Shown: in pieces, positions 15,249 through 23,300 of the stretch
How the letters are laid out: each line of letters opens with the position of its first letter
Position numbering within the stretch: the first letter of the stretch is position 1
From: JBBRDU01 sp038230335
GTDB taxonomy: Bacteria > Verrucomicrobiota > Verrucomicrobiia > Chthoniobacterales > UBA10450
Direction: 5' to 3'
Length of the DNA: 64,000 bases
Assembly: GCA_038230335.1 (NCBI GenBank)
Contig: JBBRNL010000004.1
Coordinates: 1-64,000 of the forward strand
Position numbers and translations under genes: made by a program
The notes under the pieces: generated by a model
What the model was told of the DNA's origin: nothing
Databases searched by the model: none
What the model saw: the letters and a program-made list of their open reading frames with translations, nothing else

Positions 15249-16424
15249 ATGACACACTTACAAAGAAATTTAATCCTCTTGTCGATTCTTGTAACCTGCT
15301 TCCGTCCGGTCTGTGGAGAGGAAAGGGAGGAAGGGACGAAGAAGACCATCGAAGCGCCTTCGCCCGACGGGCAGTTTGCTTTTCGCTACACGGGGAAATC
15401 GGACTCCGAAAAGAAGACATATGATCTCCTCGACAACGCGTCGGGGAAAGTGCTGATGAGTGTCGCCGAGTCCGACCCCGACTTGGGCCCCAGCGCACGG
15501 TTCAATATGGACGTTCTGTGGAGACCGGACTCGAAGGCGTTTGCGCTCACGGCCACGCTGTGGAAGCGAGGAAGCTCTGTCGCGATCTATCTGCGAAAGG
15601 GCTCTACTTTTCGCGAGATCAAACTGCCGGAGCTGGTGGCGAATATTCCGGAGAAGGTCAAGGGAGGGAAGAGTTTCCCGCATGTCGCCGAGCTGAATTC
15701 GCAGAGCGCGACACGTTGGCAAAAGGATGGTTCCCTCGTCGTGGAAATCGAAAACATGGTGGATGGCAACGATGGCTCAATCACGGCGAGGCGCACGGTT
15801 GCGCTTGGATTCGATCGACCGGGCAAAGCCAGGATCCTGAAATCGACGATAAAATACGAGACCGAGACAGACTTGGATGCAGAAGCCCACGCTGCCTGGG
15901 ACAAAGGTGACTTTAACGCAGCCATTGGTGACTATGATCGCGCGATCAAGCTCGATGCGGGCGACGTTGCCGCCTATTACCATCGCGGCTGCGCAAATTT
16001 CGTGACGCGCGATTGGACGAAGGCTCTGACGGATTTTCAGCGCCACTGCGACTTGAGGAAGGAGGAAGAGTACCAAGTCTTCGCGGCGCGCTTTTACATT
16101 TGGCTTATCCACACCCGACTCGGTGAGAGAGAAGCAGCTGACAGAGAACTCGCACCTTACCTAGAAGGGCATCCAGTAGAGTGGAGCAACGGCTGGGACG
16201 CGAACATCGGCAACTTTCTGCTCGGTAGAATTAGCGAGGACGATTTTCTCGTCTCGCTTAGTGATAATCCAGGCGCGGCTTGGTTTTATGCGGGCATGAA
16301 ACGATTTCTGAACAATGATCGGGCGAGCGCTGCTGAGGACTTCAGAAAATCCGTGGCGACGGGCGACAAAAGGGCAGACGAATACCAAATGGCGGCGGCC
16401 GAACTGAAAGCGCTCACCAAGTAA
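15249..16424 (+). CDS. Secreted TPR protein
   Basis: A 391-residue protein with a signal peptide (residues 1-23, ending PVCGEE). Residues 35-200 form a beta-rich domain opening with APSPDGQFAFRYTG and containing DVLWRPDSKAFAL, similar to propeller-like or periplasmic sensor repeats. Residues 210-390 carry TPR helices (AWDKGDFNAAIGDYDRAIKLD, then AYYHRGCANFVTRDWTKALTDF) in the style of NlpI. A role in protein-protein contact in the periplasm is likely; the partner is unknown. It is the longest cassette gene here. Confidence 0.85.
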   Translation: MTHLQRNLILLSILVTCFRPVCGEEREEGTKKTIEAPSPDGQFAFRYTGKSDSEKKTYDLLDNASGKVLMSVAESDPDLGPSARFNMDVLWRPDSKAFALTATLWKRGSSVAIYLRKGSTFREIKLPELVANIPEKVKGGKSFPHVAELNSQSATRWQKDGSLVVEIENMVDGNDGSITARRTVALGFDRPGKARILKSTIKYETETDLDAEAHAAWDKGDFNAAIGDYDRAIKLDAGDVAAYYHRGCANFVTRDWTKALTDFQRHCDLRKEEEYQVFAARFYIWLIHTRLGEREAADRELAPYLEGHPVEWSNGWDANIGNFLLGRISEDDFLVSLSDNPGAAWFYAGMKRFLNNDRASAAEDFRKSVATGDKRADEYQMAAAELKALTK

Positions 16425-16502
16425 GGAGCTGATCTGCGCGAGGCTAGAGATGGACCACACGGAAGCCGAGATTCATATTGCCTTTCAGGTTCAACGAACT
16501 GG

Positions 16503-16628
16503 GTCTAACCAATCGCTCCAGCCAACCGCTCTTTGGCCTTGCGCGTCGATGTCGATCTTAATTAGTCTCTTTTCAGTCGGAGCGACGCCTCGCCGCCAGA
16601 GCGGTGGCTGAGCTCCCTTTCGTTAGGC
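16503..16628 (+). repeat. attC site
   Basis: The left box GTCTAAC is at 16503-16509 and the right box GTTAGGC at 16622-16628. AGCCAACCGCTCT pairs with AGAGCGGTGGCT with one extra base, another compensated arm variant. Confidence 0.92.
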
Positions 16629-16697
16629 GTTGCTCGCGTGCATTAGACTTGCCACCGCAGCCAAAAACTGATACACAACTACAGCACCGCACATTCA

Positions 16698-17621
16698 ATG
16701 GAAGCCACCACCAAACTCATCCTCGCAACGCTGGTGCGTGGCGCCCTCTCCTGCGCGCGTGCGGCGCTCATCGTCACTGCAACGGCGCTGCTCACCGCCA
16801 CGGGCCACGCCGCCGGGCCATCGAGCGAACTTTTCCTTACCTTGGATCCGACGACAGTGGCCAGCCGGGTGCTCGGGATCACCGGCACGAACACGACCTT
16901 CAACGTCGCGCAGTCAGCCGGAGGCGGCCAGTCGCCCATCGCGGTCAACAGCACGATCCGCACACTTGGGTTTGGAGCCGGGAGCGGGAATACGGGCGCA
17001 GAATACTCGCTCGCCGGTGTGCCGACGGGAAATACCTATGCCTTTCCGCTCGGCACAGACGAAGTCGATGACGGCACAACAAACGGCGCCGCCAATTTCG
17101 GCTGGGACGTCACCAGCGGGACTGCCTACCAATTGAGCCTCACCTGGGCCAACCCAGTGCCGCTTTTCACCCTCGGCACCGCCGCAGGGCATTACTTGGG
17201 AATTACCTATGACCCAAGCAATAATTCGCTCTGGATTGCGGGACTGGACGGCACGGTCGGCACTTTGATCTCGAACTATTCCCTCACCGGCACTCTGCTC
17301 TCTTCTTTTAACATCGGGCACAACTTCAGCGGCGCTCTGGCTCTCAATCCGGCCGATGGAACGCTCTGGCTCAGCAATCTTATCGCGTCGAACCTGACTT
17401 TGGAACAATATGCCCGCTCTGCGCCGGGCAGCTTCGGCGGCTCTCAGGCCGCGTCGAACACCCAAACCTACTCCGGCGTTTCGGCGGGGGCCTTTGGCGG
17501 TGAGTTTCAATACACCGGTGCCGTCGTCCCGGAACCCTCGACCTGGGCGATGCTGGTGAGCGGCAGCCTGCTCATCGCGATAGCCTCAGCGCGACGGCAG
17601 ATTCGCCGCCGCAACGCCTAA
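16698..17621 (+). CDS. PEP-CTERM sorting domain protein
   Basis: A 307-residue secreted protein. An N-terminal signal or anchor lies at about residues 20-38 and a Gly/Thr/Asn-rich beta domain in the middle, with propeller-like LGITYDPSNNSLWIAG and LALNPADGTLWLSN repeats. The C-terminus has the classic PEP-CTERM tripartite tag: VVPEPSTW, a hydrophobic helix, and an Arg cluster (RRQIRRRNA). Such proteins are handled by an exosortase and end on the surface or in the exopolymer. A mobile cassette carrying one implies the host has exosortase. The stop lies in the next attC left box. Confidence 0.9.
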   Translation: MEATTKLILATLVRGALSCARAALIVTATALLTATGHAAGPSSELFLTLDPTTVASRVLGITGTNTTFNVAQSAGGGQSPIAVNSTIRTLGFGAGSGNTGAEYSLAGVPTGNTYAFPLGTDEVDDGTTNGAANFGWDVTSGTAYQLSLTWANPVPLFTLGTAAGHYLGITYDPSNNSLWIAGLDGTVGTLISNYSLTGTLLSSFNIGHNFSGALALNPADGTLWLSNLIASNLTLEQYARSAPGSFGGSQAASNTQTYSGVSAGAFGGEFQYTGAVVPEPSTWAMLVSGSLLIAIASARRQIRRRNA

Positions 17622-17805
17622 CCAAACGATGCGAACCGCGGCCGTCCCGGATGCCGAGGTCTTCGATAGCTAGTACTTTTATCGTGTTGCGCAGTGGCGG
17701 TCCCGTCCCCGTGGCTGATCTTATTGCTTCACTCGCGCGTGTGGTTCAGCCTCCGGCCTTTCCGTCTATGTCTCGGCTTTCCAGTCCGTTCCATTTTCGT
17801 TAGGC
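17616..17805 (+). repeat. attC site enlarged by an 85-bp insert
   Basis: The left box GCCTAAC is at 17616-17622, overlapping the stop codon. The insert is at 17721-17805 and the right box GTTAGGC at 17799-17805. The inner arms are shorter than usual. Confidence 0.85.
17721..17805 (+). repeat. 85-bp attC-embedded element, copy 3
   Basis: Identical in length and position within the attC to copies 1 and 2. The internal box-like sequence GTTCAGC is at 17744-17750. It differs from copy 2 at only a handful of positions. Confidence 0.87.
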
Positions 17806-17855
17806 CCTGCACCTCACTTTTGCCCATAGGAACCAGGCCAATAGAAAAGAATCCC

Positions 17856-18169
17856 ATGAAATACATGCTCACTTGGACCGAGCGTCCACAGGCTCGCCAA
17901 TCGAATATGAGAACGCACAAAAGCGAATTTTGGAGGTTTTCACGAAATGGTAAGCACCCGCCAATTTCAAAATCGAGTTATTCGTGATACGAGTGGGCGA
18001 CTGGGGAGGATATATGATGCTTGATTGCGATGATCCAGCAGCGGTCCACAAGTTCTGCTCGATGCTGCCTGCATTCGTATTCGAGGCCCGGCCAGTGATT
18101 CCCATCGAGAAGGCCGTCCGAGTGGAACTGGAATCCATCGCTTTTCGTGACGGCCTCAAGAGTACGTGA
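17856..18169 (+). pseudogene. DUF3303-like gene with a frameshift and a stop
   Basis: ATG 17856 opens MKYMLTWTERPQ, the typical start of DUF3303-type small proteins, but the coding frame shifts at about 17890. In the second frame the protein continues (SPIEYENAQKRILEVFTKW), then hits TAA 17951-17953, then runs on through RVGDWGGYMMLDCDDP, the other family signature, to TGA 18167-18169. Restoring one base and replacing the TAA gives about 104 residues, the usual family length. So it carries at least two disabling changes and is a decayed cassette. Confidence 0.8.
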
Positions 18170-18180
18170 CACAACAAAGG

Positions 18181-18303
18181 GCCTAACCAGACGGTGGAAC
18201 GAACGGCGACCCGTCTTGCGTACCCGCGCAGCTTAGCTAGGATGTTTTCCGTGGAAGCCATGCTCGCTCTCGGCCGCTGTGGCTCACCTTGGTTTCGTTA
18301 GGT
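18181..18303 (+). repeat. attC site
   Basis: The left box GCCTAAC is at 18181-18187 and the right box GTTAGGT at 18297-18303. The inner arms are a divergent, partly paired type. Confidence 0.88.
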
Positions 18304-18343
18304 GCTATAATTAACTATCAAATGAGCACAGGGGAGATAAGTC

Positions 18344-18976
18344 ATGCAGATTGATACAATTGATCCGCAGAAGAACGCGATGATCGTGGTCGATATGCAA
18401 AACGACTTCGTGGCGGCGGGCGCTGCGATGGAAACGCCTGCGGCACGTGCCGTGGTGCCCAACCTTGCCGAGGCGCTGAAAGTCTGCCGCGATGCCAAAA
18501 TCAAAGTCATCTATACAGCTCATGTGCATCGCCGTGACGGGTGCGATATGGGACTCTTCAATATGCATCCGCCAATCGCCAATCGTGCTGCGTTAGTCGA
18601 TGGAACACCAGGCGTAGACATTTACCCTGAGCTCGCGCCGGCACCCGGAGAGCATGTCATCAAGAAGCATCGCTACAGCGGTTTTTTTGGCACGGACATG
18701 GACATTATCCTGCGCGAGTGGGGTGTCGATACCGTCATCATTTCGGGGACTACTACCGAGAATTGCTGCCACGCAACGGCAAGGGACGCGATGTTTCGTA
18801 ACTACCGGGTCGTCTTTCTGTCGGACGCCACCGCAACCTATGACTATCCGGACCGAGGATTTGGTGCGATGCCAAACGCCCAGGTGCACCACGCCACACT
18901 CGTGATCCTCGCGGCATCAACGGCCCACGTCATGTCGGTCAATGACATGCAGGCGCGCATATCGCGACGCGAATGA
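18344..18976 (+). CDS. Isochorismatase-like cysteine hydrolase
   Basis: A 210-residue enzyme of the isochorismatase-like hydrolase fold. The catalytic triad is visible as D17 (VVDMQNDF), a Lys at 107 or 108 (VIKKHRYSGF) and C141 (SGTTTENCCHATARDA). Family members hydrolyse amides such as nicotinamide or N-carbamoyl compounds, and the substrate cannot be told from sequence. Unlike most cassette genes here it has its own 40-base leader with a purine-rich GGGGAGATAAG stretch just before ATG 18344, a good ribosome binding site. Confidence 0.92.
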   Translation: MQIDTIDPQKNAMIVVDMQNDFVAAGAAMETPAARAVVPNLAEALKVCRDAKIKVIYTAHVHRRDGCDMGLFNMHPPIANRAALVDGTPGVDIYPELAPAPGEHVIKKHRYSGFFGTDMDIILREWGVDTVIISGTTTENCCHATARDAMFRNYRVVFLSDATATYDYPDRGFGAMPNAQVHHATLVILAASTAHVMSVNDMQARISRRE

Positions 18977-18999
18977 CGACGGTGCTGTTCGACGCTAAA

Positions 19000-19122
19000 A
19001 CCTAACCAAGCGATGTAGCCAACCGCTGACCGGCGTACGGCCTCGCTTTACTTTATTAAATCACGTCCATTGCAATCCACGCTCGCCCTCGCCAGCGGTG
19101 GCTGACCTTGTTCTCGTTAGGC
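19000..19122 (+). repeat. attC site
   Basis: The left box ACCTAAC is at 19000-19006 and the right box GTTAGGC at 19116-19122. AGCCAACCGCTGAC pairs with GCCAGCGGTGGCT with one extra base. This is the last clear attC before the array ends. Confidence 0.92.
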
Positions 19123-19126
19123 ATTT

Positions 19127-19510
19127 GTGATAACACGAATAGACCTTTTCACCACCGTGCTGCGGATGTTCGGCGTGTGGACGCTACTGCGCATACCAGA
19201 CTGGTGGCTCCAATCGGACGAATGGTACTTCCGTACTCCTTACTTTCGTTCTTCGTATCGATCTTCCTTCCGGCCTGACTGGCTCTGGCCCGCCGTGACG
19301 CATACGACCGTCTATGCCGTGGTGGGACTTTATCTTCTTTGCGACGCTCCACACATCGCCCGCTGGCTCTCGGGAGATCGCCGTCTTTCCAGTCCGATTG
19401 ATGATAATATAACGAGTGATAAGCGACCGGAAGCCTACCCAAACGACGAAGATAGCGGCTACCGATTCGCGGCCCAGTTTTTTTATGGAAAGGGATTAAA
19501 TGATCAGTAA
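19127..19510 (+). CDS. Small protein with a membrane segment, unknown function
   Basis: A 127-residue protein starting at GTG 19127, four bases past the attC box. It opens with an amphipathic MITRIDLFTTVLRMFGVW and has one clear membrane helix (about residues 57-75, HTTVYAVVGLYLLCDAPHIA). The end is polar and acidic. It overlaps the next gene by 11 bases, so the two are probably translated together, making this a cassette with more than one gene. No family recognised. Confidence 0.7.
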   Translation: MITRIDLFTTVLRMFGVWTLLRIPDWWLQSDEWYFRTPYFRSSYRSSFRPDWLWPAVTHTTVYAVVGLYLLCDAPHIARWLSGDRRLSSPIDDNITSDKRPEAYPNDEDSGYRFAAQFFYGKGLNDQ

Positions 19511-19814
19511 TGCCACCAAACGTGCGATTCTTCGCTCGGTTCACCTTATCCTGAGCATTCCGATCCTCGGTTACATTTATGAACCGGCTTCGGAAGTTCA
19601 ACAGTACGCCGGCGGGGTTCGGTATATCTTCGTTCCTCTAATGATCCTTTCGGGATATTGGATGTATGCAGGCGTAATCTTCGCCATCATTGGCGTTGCG
19701 CTATGGCTCGGTGCCTATCAGCTCTCTGGATATGGGACGGCTGTCCTGAGTCAGGTCGCGCTCTTCATGGTGCGGAAGACTTGGTTGGTGATTCGTGCGC
19801 GACGTTCAAAATGA
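19500..19814 (+). CDS. Small multi-pass membrane protein, unknown function
   Basis: A 104-residue protein with three hydrophobic segments (about residues 10-26, 42-60 and 58-95, partly continuous). ATG 19500 overlaps the end of the gene before it, suggesting coupled translation and a shared role at the membrane. No family can be named. Confidence 0.7.
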   Translation: MISNATKRAILRSVHLILSIPILGYIYEPASEVQQYAGGVRYIFVPLMILSGYWMYAGVIFAIIGVALWLGAYQLSGYGTAVLSQVALFMVRKTWLVIRARRSK

Positions 19815-19826
19815 TCGGGCCCGCTA

Positions 19827-20237
19827 GTGGTGTTAGATGAGGAGCATGATGTTCGCGATCCCGAGGCGGAGAGGCTCGTGTTCAGCGCACAGAAGACGAT
19901 GTATGGTGGCAAGCACATCGCCAAAAGCGATACGATCTTCGTCTTCGCGAGCGAGAACGAAAGCGGGTCAGGTCTGATCGCGAGCGGCGTCGTCACCTCG
20001 GCCAAAGCGATCGCAAAGAGACGCGGGATAGCCCGGCAAACGCCGCGCGTAAGCATCACCATCAGACGCACCGCGCTCGCGAAACAGCGTCTGGGGCGGA
20101 GCGAACTCAAACCTTTTTCCGACTGGAAGGACGGTCAACCCGAGACCGAGCTCAATTTCAAATTCTATCGCCAGGCAACGAACAAGATTGTCGGTATCTC
20201 GGATGAAGCGGCGGCGTTCCTCCGCGGCTTCTTTTAA
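19827..20237 (+). CDS. Cytoplasmic protein of unknown function, EVE/PUA-like
   Basis: A 136-residue protein starting at GTG 19827 (GTG 19830 also possible). Its KSDTIFVFASENESGSGLIASGVVTSA stretch is like the core strands of EVE/PUA-related domains (weak resemblance), followed by basic strands and an aromatic region (LNFKFYRQATNKIVGIS). It follows the membrane gene by 12 bases, so it may be a third gene of the last cassette. A GTTAGAT string overlaps codons 3-5 but has no attC arms beside it. The stop lies in the left box of the degenerate terminal site. Confidence 0.7.
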   Translation: MVLDEEHDVRDPEAERLVFSAQKTMYGGKHIAKSDTIFVFASENESGSGLIASGVVTSAKAIAKRRGIARQTPRVSITIRRTALAKQRLGRSELKPFSDWKDGQPETELNFKFYRQATNKIVGISDEAAAFLRGFF

Positions 20238-20286
20238 CGCGGCCGATCCCGTGCTCCGCGGTCGCTGAGCCTGGGGGTCGTTGGTT
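20232..20286 (+). repeat. Short attC-like site closing the array
   Basis: The left box TTTTAAC is at 20232-20238 and the right box GTTGGTT at 20280-20286. The arms GCGGCCG and CGGTCGC pair with one G-T. At 55 bp it has lost the large loop. It marks the probable right border of the array. Confidence 0.5.
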
Positions 20287-20329
20287 AATTTCATTTGTTG
20301 ACGGCCAGGAGACTGATAACCTCGCGTGT

Positions 20330-23300
20330 TTGGTGAATTCGCGAGATGATCAGATCGCCCAACTGCGGGAGGCGATTGCAACGCAGGAAGCACTGCGGAC
20401 GACGCTTGGCGATGCCATCGTCGAAATGGCGGTCAAGCCTCTTCGCAGCCTGCTCGAATCGCTGCTCTCTGAACGGGAGCCCACGCTCGACCGCGCCGGT
20501 GCGCGCGATGAATTGCTCGAGCAGTTGCAGAGTTACATTCCGCGGCAGCTCGCGGACAAGATCAGAGCGACCGGTCATATTCAGGGCGAACGACGCCAGG
20601 TGACCGTCATTTTTGCCGACGTCTCCGGATTCACGGCTTTGTCCGAAACGCTGGATCCAGAAGAGGTGGCGTCGTTCATGAACGAGTGTTTGAAAGATCT
20701 GGTCGACGCTGTCTACCAGTACGAGGGAATGGTCGATAAGTTCATAGGCGACTGCATCATGGCGGTTTTTGGCGCTCCCATAGCGCTGGAAGACGATGCC
20801 GAGCGCGCGCTCCATGCGGCTCTCTCCATGCGCAATCGGATCGAGCTATTCAACCAGCGTCGCAGCGATAAGATCAAAGAGCCTCTGGCCCTCCACATCG
20901 GCATCAATTCCGGAACAGTCATCGCCGGAAATGTCGGAAACGATTTGCGCATGAGCTACACGGTGATGGGGGACACGGTCAACGTCGCGTCGCGTCTGGA
21001 AGGGGCCGCCACTCGCGGTCAGATATTCGTGAGTCATAGCACCTACCGTCTGGCCGCCGGCGCTTTTCGTTTTCGCCCGCTCGAACCGATCCAAGTCAAG
21101 GGAAAGCGGGAGCCACTCAAGGCTTACGAATTACTGGAGGCTCGAATTCAGCCGGAAAAAGTTCGGGGCCTCGAAGGTTTGGCCTCGCCTTTTATCGGCC
21201 GCGAGCGGGAGTCGGAGGCCATCAAAAACGCCCTGGCCGAAACCAGAGCGGGAAAAAGCGCGGTGGTTCTCGTCTACGGTGACGCCGGGGTCGGCAAAAG
21301 CCGCTTGCTGCGTGAAATTCGAGCAGGCAAGGCCGATGAAATAACGTGGCTGGAAGGACGCTGCTTCTCCTCCACGCAGACTCTGAGCTATGCCCCTATC
21401 CTAGACCTCTTAAGAAGACATATCGGCATTGCGGACGAACAGCACACGGAGGAGCAGCAACGGGTGCTCCGTGAGCACGTCGCCACGAATTTCGCGGATG
21501 AGCCGGAAGTTTATGCGGTCCTGGCAAGACTACTTTCGCTGCCGCTGACCGAGACCGAAGAAGATTTGATCAAGCAGCTTGTCGGCACGGAATTTCGCAC
21601 TCGATTGTTTCAGATCATCGAACGAGAGCTCTTCATTCTCTCGGCACATCAACCCGTCGCGGTCCTGATCGAGGATCTGCATTGGGCTGACCAAAGTTCC
21701 CTTGATTTGTTGAATCACATTCTTCCTCTGACGAAGAAAGCGCGGCTGACCTTTGTTTGTGCCATCCGATCCCGGCAGGAGCCCGCCGCCATCTGGGAAA
21801 GGATGAATACGATTCTTGATGACTTGCGCGAACAGGTCGTAGAGGTGTCACTCCAGCCGCTTTCGACCGACGCGAGCCGGACTTTGATCGCGCAATTGCT
21901 GGGCGGTTTTTCTTTGCCGGAAGCGCTCACGGCGGACATTGTCGATAAATCGGACGGCAACCCTTTTTTTCTGGAAGAGGTGCTTCGCTCGCTCATTGAA
22001 GGAGGGACTCTCGCCGCGGAAGGCAGCACCTGGCGCGTGACCGCTCCGGCGACGCCTTCAGCTGTGCCCGACACCATCCAGGGTGTTCTGCTTTCCAGAA
22101 TAGACCGGCTCGCGGAAGAGCTAAAGGTGCTGCTTCAGAAAGCGTCGGTCATTGGCCGCGTGTTTTTTTACCGCGTCCTGAAGGTCCTCGCGGCGGAGGG
22201 CACTGCCCTGGATGGCCAACTCACGAGTCTGCAGGATTCGGATCTGCTTCACGAACGAGCGCGCTTACCGGAAATTGAGTACGTCTTTAAGCATGCTCTC
22301 ACTCAGGAGGTGGCCTATCAAACGCTGCTCGGACCGCAGCGCAGGGAGCTGCACCACAAGGTCGGTGAAGCGCTCGAACTGCTTTTTCACGATCGGCTCG
22401 AAGAATTCGCCGGTCTGATCGCTTATCATTATTTTTCGGCTGAATCGTGGGAAAAGGCGCTGCCCCATTTGATTCAATGCTCCAATGCGGCGACGCAGCT
22501 TTGTTTGTTCCCGGAAGTCCGAGGCCATTGCCGGCGTGCTCTCGAATGTCTTCGGCATTTGGATGAAACGCGTGAGCGCCGCGAGCAGAAGGTCGATGTC
22601 AGTTTCCAGCTGATTGATGCTTCCCTCACATCCGAAGCACCGGAAAAGAATTTGCGACTCCTGGCCGAGGCCGAGGTTGCGGCGCAATCGTTGCAGGACC
22701 CACTGCGCCTGGCACGGGTGCAATTGTTGATCGGACGCGCGCACTACGGTGGTGGCAATCTGCGGCAAGCGATCGATTATTTTCAGCGAGTTCTGTCCCT
22801 CGCTCCCGGGCTGGGCGATCCGGTGCTGCTGGCCACGCCGGGGTGTGTATTGGGAGTCACCTTCGCGGTGCAAGGTCGCTTTCGAGAGTCGATCCATTTG
22901 CTCGATCAAACGATCCCGCTCTTGGAGGCGGCCCAGGACAATCACGAAACGCTGCTGGCCTATAGTTACCGCGGTTGCGCTCTGACTTGCCTCGGTCGTT
23001 TTGCGGAAGCCCTTTCTGATATGAACAAGGCCCTGTCCGGCGCTTGTTCTGCCAATGACCGCAACGGCATGGCCATGGCGCACTGCGCGCTGGCTTTTTC
23101 GCGGCTGGTGGCCGGTGAATACGCCGAGAGCATGGAAAATTCCCGCCGGCTGCTCGAAATTTCCGAGAACACCGGCGCCGATGTCTTTCTCTATGGAAGC
23201 CATGCCATGCTCGCGTGGGCCGCCTTCCGTCTCGACCGGCCGGACGACGCGCGGCATCACTGGGGCGCGGCGCGCGAAATTGCCCGGGCACTCGGCGGCC

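Larger units (their letters stand above)
1..20290 (+). mobile_element. Distal part of a chromosomal integron cassette array
   Basis: About 25 attC-like sites of roughly 95-130 bp (three enlarged to about 190 bp) alternate with short genes that nearly all read rightward. Each site has a left RYYYAAC box and a right GTTRRRY box. In four arm types the inner arms are complementary except for one extra base in the left arm, the extrahelical base typical of integron attC bottom strands. Since attC sits 3' of each gene, the integrase gene and attI should lie left of base 1. No integrase is present in the window. The last clear site ends at 19122 and a short degenerate one at 20286. Most cargo proteins carry a signal peptide, lipobox or membrane segments. 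Confidence 0.93.

Noticed and set aside
255..19122. CRISPR array
   Set aside because: The repeats are spaced by full genes, not short spacers. They vary in sequence and have paired arms with boxes, as attC sites do.
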